Positions 9,078 to 17,947 of a DNA stretch of 64,000 nucleotides are shown here, piece by piece. The stretch covers positions 62,001-126,000 of the forward strand of contig OY282375.1 of assembly GCA_958295825.1 (NCBI GenBank), in the 5' to 3' direction. Position numbers and translations under genes: made by a program. Position 1 is the stretch's first letter, and every line of letters begins with the position of its first letter. The notes below the pieces were generated by a model. That model saw only the letters and a list, made by a program, of their open reading frames with translations, ran no database searches and was not told the DNA's origin. This stretch comes from an uncultured Candidatus Entotheonella sp. (GTDB taxonomy: Bacteria; Tectomicrobia; Entotheonellia; Entotheonellales; Entotheonellaceae).

Positions 9078-9270
9078 CTACTCATTGAGACCAATTACCC
9101 CCTCACAGAGGTGGTTGTAGCTGCCGTCCACGCGCACATACTGGCCGGTTCTGATTTCGGAGATAGCGTATTCCGGTAGAGGGACTTCCGCCAAGTTGCC
9201 GTCGAACGCGTCGAAGTGGAGCATCGGCAGCGCGGCGAACATCAGATACCACGGCATGCGCACCAGCGAC
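9078..9270 (-). pseudogene. Collapsed remnant of a fourth GT-C-like gene
   Basis: The frame joins an internal membrane segment ('PWYLMFAALPML', matching 'PWVLMFAALPML' of paralogue 1) directly to the end of the C-terminal module ('PEYAISEIRTGQYV', stop at 9078). Everything between is deleted. It lies between paralogue 2 and the arylsulfotransferase-like gene and marks another copy in the array. Confidence 0.6.
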
Positions 9271-9273
9271 CTA

Positions 9274-10992
9274 TCAAGACGCGGCGCCGTTCTCCATCCG
9301 AGTCGGGCTGAATGTGGAATCAAGTTCGATTGGCTCACCCGGAGTCAACTCCAGCCCTTGCAGACCCGGGTAGTCTGGCGCATACCGGTAAGCGCGGTAC
9401 ACCTGATTAGCCGGTACTTCTCTACCACTTCTCAGTTGTTCCGTCGGCACCGGCTCGCCTTGCCGCAAAGGGCCGCTGCTGGTCGTCGGGTTGACATACT
9501 TCCAAACCGTTTTGCCGGCCGGCGTTACCTCGAAAATCGTGCCGTGTACCCCATCGCAAATCAGTGTGTTTCCGTTGGGCAGCCGTTGCGTCCCTGAGAT
9601 ATAAGGGGCGAAAAAGTCACTGGGCGTTGCGGCGGTATAAGTCCACACCGGTTCTGCCGGCGCGTAAGCCACGCCGGGATCCAGCCGATAGTTGGCCCCG
9701 TCCACCGGCGGAACAATCTCATCTACCGACGAATAATCGCGGGGGAACTCCCAAACCCTAATGCCATTGTTGAAAATGAGGATGTTGCCGGCGCCGGGCC
9801 GGCCGGGGGGAATCCATTGGGGATTATGCGGCCAGAAAAGTTGCTGGTCATCAAGCGTCCCGGCCCGATAGGCGCGAGGGTTGCCCCAGCGGTACAGCAG
9901 GTCGCCTCCCTTGCCGCTATTTCCGCCGCTGTGGCCGGCCGCCTCGGCTCTGGTGGTGCTGTGGTCAATAATCCACACTTCGCTGAAATTGCTAGGCGAT
10001 AGCATAACCTGGTCCAATTCCGGGTTGTAGTCGATTCCGTTGCTGTGTATCCAGTCCGACGGGAATGACGAATCGGCTACCTCGGAGAGGTAGAAGTTAA
10101 GGTCAATCAACTCCGGATGCTCGGCCACCACGCCGTAATTCGCCTTGCTGGAATCAAAGTCTTGAATCAGATGATCCCACGCCGACCATTCCCAAACGAT
10201 TTCGCAGCTTGCCGGCCCGGTAATTCGGGCTTCCACAATATGCGGCGCCACCAAGCCATCAGGGCCGATGAATTCCGGGTTGGCGCCGGCGGCGATGGCC
10301 CCCTCCGGCGTTTTATATTGTCGGGACAGCAACAGTACGTTCCCGTTGGGCATTTTAAGGAAGTCATGATGCGGACTCCCCTGAGTACAGTCCGAAAGGA
10401 TATTCCCGTTCCGGTCAACTTCCAGCACGCGGCGGCCTTGGTCGGTATCGGCGAGAGTCAGCAGATTGCCATTCTCCAGCAACTTGGCGAACAAGGTTCC
10501 GACCCCCAACTCCCACCGGTGCACCTCCCGCCCCTGATTATCAATCAGGTAAATCGTACGACCGACAGCGTCCCCTTGCTGCAAGGAAACCCGATTGGTG
10601 AAGCGTTGATTAAACAAAGTATAGCCATCGAATGCCTCCGGCTCGTTCAGGATCACCCCGACTGTTCTGGCGGTAGGCGTCGGGGTAGGTCCGGGGTCAC
10701 AAGCCGGCACGGAGGTGAGTGCAAGGCCGATGAACAGGACGAATAGCGCGTTGCGTAACCGCCCCCCCGGACGGCGGAGTCGACCGAGGGCAAGCATCGC
10801 CGCTTCAAGCGCCTGCCACAACGAGCCATCCAGCGCCCCTCCGGCGGCCAAGGCGCGGAACCCGGCGGTAACGGTGCCGGTAAAGGCACGTACCCGCTCG
10901 GCCATCGTGCGCCTTCTGCCTGTCACCACGATGCGCTGCACCCAGCTCTTCGGTAAGCGTTCAGGGGGTTGCCCTGCCCTTGTCTGTTGCAT
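9274..10992 (-). CDS. Arylsulfotransferase (ASST)-like lipoprotein, 5' end replaced by IS66 sequence
   Basis: A 572-residue reading frame of the arylsulfotransferase-like beta-propeller family: 'HHDFLKMPNGNVLLLSRQ', 'DWIHSNGIDYNPELDQVMLS', 'FWPHNPQW' and 'TQRLPNGNTLICDG' are typical repeat blades, with conserved His residues. A lipoprotein signal ('LFIGLALTSVPAC') lies near residue 85-97, unusually far from the current start. The native start is at 12532 ('MKPNGAKS'). IS66 copy 1 inserted after eight codons, and the present first 13 residues ('MQQTRAGQPPERL') are encoded by the element end, in frame. Possibly still translated from the IS ATG. A second candidate start is the Met of 'MAERVRAF'. 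Family members transfer sulfate groups or act as propeller-fold enzymes; the substrate here is unknown. Confidence 0.75.
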   Translation of the reverse strand: MQQTRAGQPPERLPKSWVQRIVVTGRRRTMAERVRAFTGTVTAGFRALAAGGALDGSLWQALEAAMLALGRLRRPGGRLRNALFVLFIGLALTSVPACDPGPTPTPTARTVGVILNEPEAFDGYTLFNQRFTNRVSLQQGDAVGRTIYLIDNQGREVHRWELGVGTLFAKLLENGNLLTLADTDQGRRVLEVDRNGNILSDCTQGSPHHDFLKMPNGNVLLLSRQYKTPEGAIAAGANPEFIGPDGLVAPHIVEARITGPASCEIVWEWSAWDHLIQDFDSSKANYGVVAEHPELIDLNFYLSEVADSSFPSDWIHSNGIDYNPELDQVMLSPSNFSEVWIIDHSTTRAEAAGHSGGNSGKGGDLLYRWGNPRAYRAGTLDDQQLFWPHNPQWIPPGRPGAGNILIFNNGIRVWEFPRDYSSVDEIVPPVDGANYRLDPGVAYAPAEPVWTYTAATPSDFFAPYISGTQRLPNGNTLICDGVHGTIFEVTPAGKTVWKYVNPTTSSGPLRQGEPVPTEQLRSGREVPANQVYRAYRYAPDYPGLQGLELTPGEPIELDSTFSPTRMENGAAS

Positions 10993-12508
10993 GACCGCCT
11001 TATCATCGGCTAGGGTTACTCGTTCCGCATTCTCCTATTGGCCCTGTTTTCAGGAAATCCCGAATGGCGCCGTCGATACCGCCTGAGCCGCTGTCGCAAA
11101 CCGATTGGCAGCAAACACCACCGGTCGTACAAGCCCATCTCCTCACCCTGCATCAGCGTCTGGCCCAACTCCAACAGCAAATCGAGCAACTCCAACAGCG
11201 CTCGCAACGCACCTCCAAGACCTCCGACAAACCACCCTCGTCGGATTCACCCTTCCACAGACCCACGGACCCTACGGACAAGCCCACGGGCAAACGGGGC
11301 GCACGAAAGGGACACCCGGGTTCAGGTCCCAAGTTGCTCCGTCCCACCGAGCGGCGGGCCATCTATCCCGAACCTTGTCCTTGCGGCCAAGGCGTATCCG
11401 GCCACGTGGCGCCGTATCACACCCATCAAGTCACGGAGTTGCCACCTGTCGAGATGGCCGTCACGCACTGGGTCTTGCACCAGGGTAGGTGTACGGGCTG
11501 CGGCAAGCTGCTCAGAGCCCGCCTCCCCAAGGCGCAGCAAAGCGGCTATGGCCCGCGCCTGACGGCCTTGATTGGCGAACTCAGCGCCATGCAGCGAATC
11601 TCCCGGCGTGGCGTGCAGGACTTCTGTCGTTCCGTCCTGGGGGTACCCATCAGCCTGGGTGCGATTCAGCGTCTCATCGACCGCACCTCCCTGGCCATCG
11701 CGCCACACGATGAGGCGATTGCCACCTTGGCCCGCCAGGCGCGGGTGGGCTATGTGGATGAGACGCCTTGGTACTGTCGCCATGCCTTGCAGTGGCTCTG
11801 GAGCATGGTCACGGATACCGTCACCCTGTACCGTATTCATGCCAAGCGCTCGCAGGAAGCCTTCGGGTCTTTGATAAAGGATTGGCGTGGCATCCTGGTC
11901 AGCGACGGCTACGGGGTGTATCAAGGCTGGGGCAACCGTCGTCAGACCTGTCTGGCGCACCTCGTGCGTCGTGCTCGGGAGTTGTCGCAGCGCCGTCAAG
12001 CCGCCCTTGCTGATTGCGGCAAGGTGGCCTTGAAGGAACTTCAGCGATTGTGTCAGATGGCTCATGCGCCGCCAAGCGGTGGTCAGTGGCAAGCTTGGTA
12101 TGCCCGTTTGTGCCGTTTCGTGCGGCGTTATGAGTTGCGCCCTGACGATGCGGGTCGCCTGGTGAGGCACTTACGGCGCGAGATGGGTTCGCTATGGGTG
12201 TTTCTCAATGAGTCGGGAGTTGAGCCGACCAACAACCGGGCGGAGCGCGCCTTACGCTTTGGTGTGTTGTGGCGTCAGGGTTCTTTGGGTACGGCGAGCG
12301 CCAAAGGCAACGCCTGGGTGCAGCGGAGTCTGTCGCTGCGTCAGACGTGTCGGCAACTGGAGCAATCGAGCTTCTCGGTGTTGGTCGACGCCCTTGAGGC
12401 GTTCATGCACGACCGTCCGCCTGATCTCGCCTGGCTACGATGACCCCACTCATTGCTCCACCCGCCGAACGCTTACGACAAGGGCAGGGCAACCCCCTGA
12501 ACGCTTAC
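10953..12508 (+). mobile_element. IS66-family insertion sequence, copy 1 (1556 bp)
   Basis: Ends are a perfect 32-bp inverted repeat beginning GTAAGCGTTCAGGGGG; a further GAACGCTTAC copy lies just inside the right end (12467-12476). It is flanked by the 8-bp direct duplication GCTCTTCG (10945-10952 and 12509-12516), the duplication size expected for IS66. A single transposase gene and no tnpA/tnpB places it with the short ISBst12-like members. It splits the arylsulfotransferase-like gene, lying antisense to it. Confidence 0.95.
11064..12443 (+). CDS. IS66-family transposase (TnpC type), copy 1
   Basis: A 459-residue DDE transposase. An N-terminal coiled coil ('LAQLQQQIEQLQQRSQ', residues about 33-50) is followed by a Ser/Thr/Pro-rich linker, a Cys zinc-finger ('CPCGQ', 'CTGCGK') and the catalytic core. 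Candidate catalytic acids are the Asp in 'VGYVDETPW', the Asp in 'GILVSDGYG' and the Glu in 'NNRAERALR'. It starts at ATG 11064 after an AGGAA sequence. Identical to copy 3 apart from silent changes; looks functional. Confidence 0.95.
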   Translation: MAPSIPPEPLSQTDWQQTPPVVQAHLLTLHQRLAQLQQQIEQLQQRSQRTSKTSDKPPSSDSPFHRPTDPTDKPTGKRGARKGHPGSGPKLLRPTERRAIYPEPCPCGQGVSGHVAPYHTHQVTELPPVEMAVTHWVLHQGRCTGCGKLLRARLPKAQQSGYGPRLTALIGELSAMQRISRRGVQDFCRSVLGVPISLGAIQRLIDRTSLAIAPHDEAIATLARQARVGYVDETPWYCRHALQWLWSMVTDTVTLYRIHAKRSQEAFGSLIKDWRGILVSDGYGVYQGWGNRRQTCLAHLVRRARELSQRRQAALADCGKVALKELQRLCQMAHAPPSGGQWQAWYARLCRFVRRYELRPDDAGRLVRHLRREMGSLWVFLNESGVEPTNNRAERALRFGVLWRQGSLGTASAKGNAWVQRSLSLRQTCRQLEQSSFSVLVDALEAFMHDRPPDLAWLR

Positions 12509-12532
12509 GCTCTTCGCGCCGTTCGGCTTCAT
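12509..12532 (-). pseudogene. Severed 5' end of the arylsulfotransferase-like gene
   Basis: The ATG at 12532 opens 'MKPNGAKS'. Deleting IS66 copy 1 and one 8-bp duplication joins this exactly in frame to 'SWVQRIVV' at 10944. With the IS present it runs into the element, adding 'VSVQGVALPLS' and a stop. Confidence 0.75.
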
Positions 12533-13079
12533 CGCCAGTATCATTCCCATGCCTGTCACCATCCGTCAGCCCTTCCACATACTTGGTTTTCCCCGTGTGC
12601 GTCGTGCCCCTGGAGAAGGCGACCCGGCACGCCGCCACGAACGGGAGGCCGCTTCGCCCTGCCAGTGACACTCTGACCTTCATGCGGCGAATATTGTCAC
12701 ATCCTACCCAGAGCCTCAAGTAACTGAACGGCACTACCGGCACCCGCTAGAGCACTTTCGGAGCAGATTGACTTGCATCCGAAACCACGAAATTGCTGTG
12801 CTTTGCGAGTTGGTCCCTTGATAATTCCATTAGATACGGAAATGCTCTAACGACATGTGTAGTTTGAGAGTCGGTTGCGGCGTGGTCTTCCGATGAGAGG
12901 GCGAGACCCAGCCTCCGGGCCTTGTCTGGATGCGTGGGCGGCGACGTCATTTCCCCTGAAGAGGCAAGGCGGTCCCGAGCGCGGCTCGGCCCGGCGGTCG
13001 GCGTGACCTGCGCGGGCCGCAAGGAAGTGCTTGGGATGTGGCTGGGGCGCGAAGTTCTGGCTGTCGATGATGAACGAAC
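12533..13079. other. Region without recognisable gene
   Basis: About 550 bases between the native arylsulfotransferase-like start and a GT-C remnant. Short open frames exist on both strands but none has a recognisable domain, a good ribosome site or sensible composition. The upstream promoter of the arylsulfotransferase-like gene should lie here. Part of it may be worn sequence from the GT-C array, because the remnant at 13080 runs into it. Confidence 0.4.
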
Positions 13080-13379
13080 TCAGGTCGCGCGGCGTCCGGG
13101 ACGACGAAGAAGGTGAACTGCCGCGTCTCCGGCGCCACTCCCGACAATCCCCATATCGCCGGCCAGCTCCAGCACCCACAGGAAATTGGAATAGCCCTCG
13201 ACATGCTCGCCGGGGTTGAAGACCAAGCCGTGACCTTCGAGCAGGTTACGGACGTAGCGGAAACTGATGAACGCATCATCGCACAGGAACCACGCAGTCG
13301 AGGAGAACCAGCCCAGCAGTGCCAACCACGGCAAATGCAGCAGCATGACTCGCGCGTTTCGGAGGGCATTCCCCTTCAT
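13080..13379 (-). pseudogene. Truncated 5' end of a GT-C-like gene
   Basis: The first 70 or so codons ('[20 protein letters not shown]', '[20 protein letters not shown]', '[13 protein letters not shown]') match the starts of the GT-C genes at 9060 and 15511. After that the frame jumps to '[13 protein letters not shown]', which is the homologous 'ETRQFTFF' region read out of frame, and ends. An internal deletion and frameshift have destroyed it. Its ATG overlaps the stop of the next gene upstream. Confidence 0.8.
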
Positions 13380-13427
13380 CGGGGATTGTCCACGTGTAGT
13401 GTCTCCGATTCATCGACCAGAGAGTTG
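13373..13427. repeat. 55-bp direct repeat, unit A
   Basis: Identical to 15505-15559. It spans the start codon of the GT-C remnant and the stop of the full GT-C gene, and marks the junction of a tandem duplication with a 2132-bp period. Confidence 0.9.
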
Positions 13428-15511
13428 TAGGTGAAGCTGCCCTTCCATATCTTCTTGCCTTCGCCGGTGAACTGGCCGGTGCGGACCGTGGCGATGGCGT
13501 AGGCGTAATCAGGCAGCTTCTGTATCGCTACGCAGATTCCTCCCTTCTTGATGAGAAGGTGGGTCCCGAAATCAAAGTGGAAGCCGTCGAAGCCGTGCTG
13601 CTGGCGATGGCTGGGGAGGTCGTTCACGTCAACCGGGTACAGGTGGAGGAAGAACGTTGGTTCAGCAGCCTCCGGGCTGCATGGGTCCTTGACGTAGATG
13701 AGGCTGTCTTCAACGAGATACACATCCCAGTCGGAGCGGATGATCGGACGGCTGTCTCCGGTCAGGCTTGCCACGTAATCGCGATCGAACACCCGCAAGT
13801 CTCGCCCGGCAAAGCGGTCCAAGACCCACTGCCGATCGGGAGAGTCAAAGGGCATCCACAGAGCCGGGCCGACCTTCACGGCGTATTCCGCGCGGCCAAG
13901 CGCCTGGAATTCGCTGGTTGCCGGCTTGCGTATAATGAAGTTGACGCCCCGCTGCTCAAGGTATCCGGCCGGCGGGCGACGGTCGTGGGCAATCTGGCGC
14001 TGGTGGTTGGGTCTTTCGACCGGGTTGCGCGCCACCGTCGCATCAGTCAAGCCGTGCAGGTCGATGACCTTCAGGTCGGGAAGATAATAGAAGCGGATTC
14101 CAAGCCCACCGCCAGCCATCAGCGCGTCGTCGGGAATCACTCCATTCTCCATGTTCTCGTAGGGCTTCCATGACCGCAATTGCTTGTTGGCGAACTCGCG
14201 GTGTTCCGTGAAGGGCGACGCGACGAGTTGCCGGGCAGTTTGGCGGTTCAGATCGTTTGAGACGGCGACAAGCATCGGCATCCCTGGCATGGCGAGTAAC
14301 CACGCCGCATTGCCGTCATCCAGTTGTATGTTCCGCATCTCGATGCGTTCGCGTATTGCGGCCCCCTCGAACAACAGGGCGCCCTGAATCGCGCTGGTAT
14401 AGAACAACACCGGCAAGAAGAGAACGAACGCGCACGTTCGCGCACCCACTGTCAAACGGGGGGAGAATCGTCGCAACCACCGGCCGGCGGCAATCCGCGA
14501 GCCGAGGTACACGATGCCCATGGACGCGGGGACAGCCAGTAGCGGCCAGTAGAAATCCAGCGGACGGTACTCGAAATAGTCGCCGCCGACCCGCATCACA
14601 TAGGCCATGTGGACACCGACCAGGAGCAGCACCAGCGCGCCTGTCCCGTCGCGAGACGCCCGCCAGCGATTCCGCATGGCGACCGCTGCCAAGGGGATCA
14701 GCAGATACAGCCCGGTCTCCAGCGCCGCCGCCCAAAGATAGCGGAAGCCTGACTCATACCAAGGCCGCACATGCTTGGCGTAGTAGGTGTTGGGCAGCCA
14801 TTCGCCGTAATAGGAATATCGCCACAGGAAATGGGCGCCGACCAGGACGACAAAGGGCGCTGCCAAACAGATCAACCGCCGCCAGTCCGGATGCGGACGC
14901 CCGGTGTCCGCCATCCGCTGGATGACGAACCAGCCGAAGCATGGCGCCGCCAACAGCGGGCCTTCGGGCCGCGTCAAGGCGGCAGCGGCCAGGCTCAACG
15001 ACGCCGCCAGCAGGCCCCGGCGGCTGTCTCTGTACAGGCTCAGGCACATCACGGCCAGGACGATGAAGAAGGTGAACTGCCGCGTCTCCAGTCCGCCGCC
15101 GGACGTCCACACCGCGAAGGTGGCGCTGGCGCACACGAGGCCGAGGGCCATCCATGCGACCAGCCCCCGGTGGCACAGCAACGGCAGGCGTGCGACCCAC
15201 CACAGCATCGCGGCGATGGTGCCGGCGGTAAAGGCGACCGACAGCCACGGCGCCGCGTCCTCCGGGGCCACGCCCAGCGCCCACCAGATGGCGGCCAGCT
15301 CCAGCACCCACAGGAAGTTGGAATAGCCCTCGACATATTCGCCGGGGTTGAATACCAGGCCGTGGCCTTCGAGCAGGTTGCGGACGTAGCGGAAACTGAT
15401 GAACGCGTCGTCGCACAGAAACCACGCAACAGAAGAGAGCCAGCCCAGCAGTGCCAACCACGGCAAATGCAGCAGCATTACGCGCGTATTTTGGATGGCA
15501 TTCTCCTTCAT
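13376..15511 (-). CDS. GT-C-like polytopic membrane protein with C-terminal module (paralogue 3)
   Basis: A 711-residue membrane protein nearly identical over its central part to the gene at 6958-9060. Asp 34-35 sit in '[20 protein letters not shown]'; about eleven hydrophobic segments follow, then the soluble C-terminal module ('[20 protein letters not shown]', '[10 protein letters not shown]'). Its last 18 residues ('[18 protein letters not shown]') differ from the other copies ('DIVEPADDGNAAP'): the usual end has been replaced by sequence that lies upstream of the gene, copied by the tandem duplication. The start at 15511 follows a weak purine run. Likely a lipid-linked sugar transferase; specificity unknown. 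Confidence 0.75.
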   Translation of the reverse strand: MKENAIQNTRVMLLHLPWLALLGWLSSVAWFLCDDAFISFRYVRNLLEGHGLVFNPGEYVEGYSNFLWVLELAAIWWALGVAPEDAAPWLSVAFTAGTIAAMLWWVARLPLLCHRGLVAWMALGLVCASATFAVWTSGGGLETRQFTFFIVLAVMCLSLYRDSRRGLLAASLSLAAAALTRPEGPLLAAPCFGWFVIQRMADTGRPHPDWRRLICLAAPFVVLVGAHFLWRYSYYGEWLPNTYYAKHVRPWYESGFRYLWAAALETGLYLLIPLAAVAMRNRWRASRDGTGALVLLLVGVHMAYVMRVGGDYFEYRPLDFYWPLLAVPASMGIVYLGSRIAAGRWLRRFSPRLTVGARTCAFVLFLPVLFYTSAIQGALLFEGAAIRERIEMRNIQLDDGNAAWLLAMPGMPMLVAVSNDLNRQTARQLVASPFTEHREFANKQLRSWKPYENMENGVIPDDALMAGGGLGIRFYYLPDLKVIDLHGLTDATVARNPVERPNHQRQIAHDRRPPAGYLEQRGVNFIIRKPATSEFQALGRAEYAVKVGPALWMPFDSPDRQWVLDRFAGRDLRVFDRDYVASLTGDSRPIIRSDWDVYLVEDSLIYVKDPCSPEAAEPTFFLHLYPVDVNDLPSHRQQHGFDGFHFDFGTHLLIKKGGICVAIQKLPDYAYAIATVRTGQFTGEGKKIWKGSFTYNSLVDESETLHVDNPR

Positions 15512-15559
15512 CGGGGATTGTCCACGTGTAGTGTCTCCGATTCATCGACCAGAGAGTTG
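15505..15559. repeat. 55-bp direct repeat, unit B
   Basis: Identical to 13373-13427. It covers the start of paralogue 3 and its upstream bases. Beyond it the sequence continues into a leftover C-terminus of another GT-C copy. Confidence 0.9.
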
Positions 15560-15566
15560 CAGGTAA

Positions 15567-15641
15567 TCACGGTGCGGCGTTCCCGTCATCCGCCGGCTCG
15601 ACAACGTCGAAGCTGCCGTTCCAGATATTCTTGCCGTCGAT
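15567..15641 (-). pseudogene. C-terminal relic of a GT-C-like gene
   Basis: The minus strand reads 'DGKNIWNGSFDVVEPADD', then 'GNAAP' and TGA, matching the ends of the genes at 2439 and 6958. Upstream it is cut by the IS630 fragment. Confidence 0.75.
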
Positions 15642-15987
15642 CAACGGCGCCATGGATGGCGCCGCCTTTCGTGCCTACGCCAGCACCCTATTGGGTCCGA
15701 GTCTTCGCGTCGGCGACATCGTTGTGCTGGATAACCTTGCGGCTCACAAAGTTCAAGGGGTCCGCGAAGCGCTCGGCGAGTCGGGAGCCACACTGTTGTA
15801 CCTGCCGCCGTACTCACCGGATTTCAATCCGATTGAGCAAGCGTATGCGAAGCTCAAGACGTTGCTTCGCAAGACTGCAGCACGCACCGTTGACGGCCTG
15901 GAGTCAGCCATCGCCACGGCCCTGGAGGCGTTTTCACCTGAGGAATGCGCCAACTACTTCACCCATGCAGGATATAAAACAATATGA
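15642..15987 (+). pseudogene. IS630-family transposase, C-terminal fragment
   Basis: About 115 residues of a DDE_3-type transposase: the second Asp in 'IVVLDNLAAHK' and the Glu in 'LPPYSPDFNPIEQAYAKLK' are present. The N-terminal helix-turn-helix and first Asp are missing, and the frame enters from GT-C sequence. A dead remnant sitting at the junction between the GT-C array and a broken methylase gene; its insertion probably cut both. Confidence 0.85.
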
Positions 15988-15994
15988 TCCGAAT

Positions 15995-16568
15995 AGGCTC
16001 TAGCAGGTTGGAATTGAACAGCTTCACGTCCTGGAGACTGGCGACGCACACGGCCAGATGGCTGTCCGAAAGTTCGAAGGCCGAGCTGTCGGGGAACACG
16101 CCTTTCCACGCGATGGTAATGGGAAATCTGCGCGCCGTTTGTCCATACCCCGATCGGCGCTCCGGTGGCGTTGCAGTAGGAGCGAAGCTGATTTTTCCCG
16201 TCTTTCAGCTTCGGCTTCTTTAATTCTAACGATGACGTAGGCGGTATCAGGACGGTCTTTATCCAAGATGACGATGTCGGCGTTTTTCTTTTCCCGGCCA
16301 AAACTGACGGGTATTCAAAGGCGAGTCGCTTCTTTGGGTAGCCGTACTGCTCGATAAGTCGCGTCGCATACAATTGGCGGACGATTTCTTCTGGCCTTAG
16401 CTGAATTTTCTTGTCCCGTACGATGCAGGTTATATGCGGGATTTCTTTGCCTCTCACCGTTTTGGTAAAGACCTTTTCCCACAAGGTGGCGACTTCATCC
16501 TTCGTAAACAGCGTAAGATCGTAACGGCTATCGTTAAGGACCGACTGGATGATGTCTGACGGCACCAT
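15995..16568 (-). pseudogene. HsdR_N / N-6 methylase-type restriction protein, 5' fragment with frameshifts
   Basis: Starting at ATG 16568, 'MVPSDIIQSVLNDSRYDLTL' and 'LRPEEIVRQLYATRLIEQYG' are the N-terminal HsdR_N-like domain seen on some type I methylases. Frame changes follow: 'DKDRPDTAYVIV' in one frame, 'LKKPKLKDGKNQLRSYCNAT' and 'GVWTNGAQISHYH' in another, and finally 'FELSDSHLAVCVASLQDVKL' with 'FNSNLLE' in a third. At that point intact family members enter the methylase domain, but the IS630 fragment begins instead. At least two or three frameshifts plus truncation make this non-functional. Confidence 0.7.
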
Positions 16569-16700
16569 GGATAGTTCCTTTCTACCCGCTCTCTCATTAA
16601 AATGCCGGGATGGGGAAGTGCAACCCCGCGCTTAGGGCATACCAGTAAGAGGCTGATTCAACCTTCTGATCAACTACAAGACCACGGCCTGTGGACCATT

Positions 16701-17138
16701 CTACCACCCCAAGATAAACGAGTTGCGCAGCAGGGCAACGCATTCGCCGTCCTGATTGGTCACCGTGGTTTCCCGCACCACGAAACGCATCGTGCCGGAG
16801 CGGCCCGTCTTCTCGTAGAGGTCGGCGAGGCGGGTCATGTAGGTCAGCGTATCGCCGGGATAGACGGGGACGTGGAAGGTGCAGTCGTAGCCGGCGTTGA
16901 TGCCGATGCCTTGGACCGCCATTTCGGGCGGGGCGATGGGGCCGGCGCCGTGCCAGGTGACGAACGTGGGCACCGCGATCATGTCGCGGTGGCCCTGGTC
17001 ACGCGCCGCCTTCGAGTCCACGTGCACCGGCGCGGTGCTTCCAAGAATACTGGCGTAGTCGAGGAGCTGCTGGCGCGTGACGAGTTGCTCGGTGCGGCTG
17101 AAGACCTTTCCCACCAAGCCACGGTCCCAGTTGACCAT
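16701..17138 (-). CDS. MaoC-like / FAS1-type dehydratase domain protein
   Basis: A 145-residue single hot-dog domain of the MaoC N-terminal (FAS1-like dehydratase) type. It has 'VTRQQLLDYASILGSTAPVH', a substrate-binding loop 'VPTFVTWHGAGP', and 'YDCTFHVPVYPGDTLTY', typical of enzymes that hydrate or dehydrate acyl-CoA thioesters. I prefer the ATG at 17138, which follows GGAAGAG, over a GTG seven codons upstream. It lies 17 bases after the Smr gene and is probably co-transcribed with it and glcF. The acyl substrate cannot be predicted. Confidence 0.75.
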   Translation of the reverse strand: MVNWDRGLVGKVFSRTEQLVTRQQLLDYASILGSTAPVHVDSKAARDQGHRDMIAVPTFVTWHGAGPIAPPEMAVQGIGINAGYDCTFHVPVYPGDTLTYMTRLADLYEKTGRSGTMRFVVRETTVTNQDGECVALLRNSFILGW

Positions 17139-17155
17139 CGTTTCTCTTCCCACCT

Positions 17156-17947
17156 TCACCCGCTCGGCTTGCGCTGCCCGGACGCGCGACGCAGCAACAC
17201 GTAGACCGCACCGGCGCCGCCGTCCGTCGCCGGCGCGGTGGCAAACGCCAGCACCAACCGGCTCAGGCGTCCGTGGGACAGCCAGACCTGCACCTGTTCC
17301 TTGAGAACGGGGCGGTTGTCCCTGGAGTTGCGCCCGCGGCCATGGATGACGCGCACGCAGCGCTGTCCGGCAGTGTAGGCCCGGGTCACGAAACGCTGCA
17401 CGACGTCCTTTGCTTTATCGACCGTATGGCCGTGCAGGTCGCACTGCGCCTGGACGGCGAAATCGCCGCGATGCAGGCGCTGGGCCAGACGATGATCGAC
17501 ACCCGGCGCCACGCCCTCCATGTATTCATCCGTGCACTGAATGGAAAAGGCGCCGCGCCCTTCGACGAGGTCACGCAACTCGTCCAGGGCGTCCGGTTCT
17601 TGGTAGGCGCTTACCCTGCGCTGCGGCCGCGGCTTGCCCACGTGCCCGCGCGGATCCTTGGGCAAGGGGGTTACGTCGGTCATCTCGGACAGAAACAACG
17701 CCCACTCCCGCCGCGCCTGTTCGTCGGTAGAGACAGGAGCCTGCCCGGGTATGGGGTCGGCTACTTGGCGGGGCGGAACGGAGACACGCCGGCCCTTTGG
17801 CGTGGGCGGGCTGGCGGCAGGCCGGGTTACAGCGTCGCGCAGTTTTTCCCTTACCTCACTGAATGGCCTGTGAAAGTCTTCTTCCTGCGGTGCGGTGGTA
17901 AGGATGGGAGGTCGGGAGTCTCGTCGCTTGCGTCCCATGGCCTTCAC
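17156..17947 (-). CDS. Smr-domain protein
   Basis: A 263-residue protein with a long charged, Pro-rich N-terminus and a C-terminal Smr (MutS2 C-terminal type) domain: 'CDLHGHTVDKAKDVVQRFV' (the DLHG motif) and 'VRVIHGRGRNS' (the HGxG motif). Stand-alone Smr proteins are nucleases or RNA/DNA-binding factors. The GTG at 17947 overlaps the glcF stop (GTGA), implying coupling; the ATG three codons in is an alternative start. Its role here is unknown. Confidence 0.85.
   Translation of the reverse strand: MKAMGRKRRDSRPPILTTAPQEEDFHRPFSEVREKLRDAVTRPAASPPTPKGRRVSVPPRQVADPIPGQAPVSTDEQARREWALFLSEMTDVTPLPKDPRGHVGKPRPQRRVSAYQEPDALDELRDLVEGRGAFSIQCTDEYMEGVAPGVDHRLAQRLHRGDFAVQAQCDLHGHTVDKAKDVVQRFVTRAYTAGQRCVRVIHGRGRNSRDNRPVLKEQVQVWLSHGRLSRLVLAFATAPATDGGAGAVYVLLRRASGQRKPSG

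Noticed and set aside
11322-12170. 282-codon antisense frame repeated in each IS66 copy
   Set aside because: Recurs only because the element is repeated; opposite a strong transposase gene with no recognisable domain.
12747-13022. 91-codon minus-strand frame in the gap after IS66 copy 1
   Set aside because: No family features or start signal; may be random reading through worn GT-C sequence.
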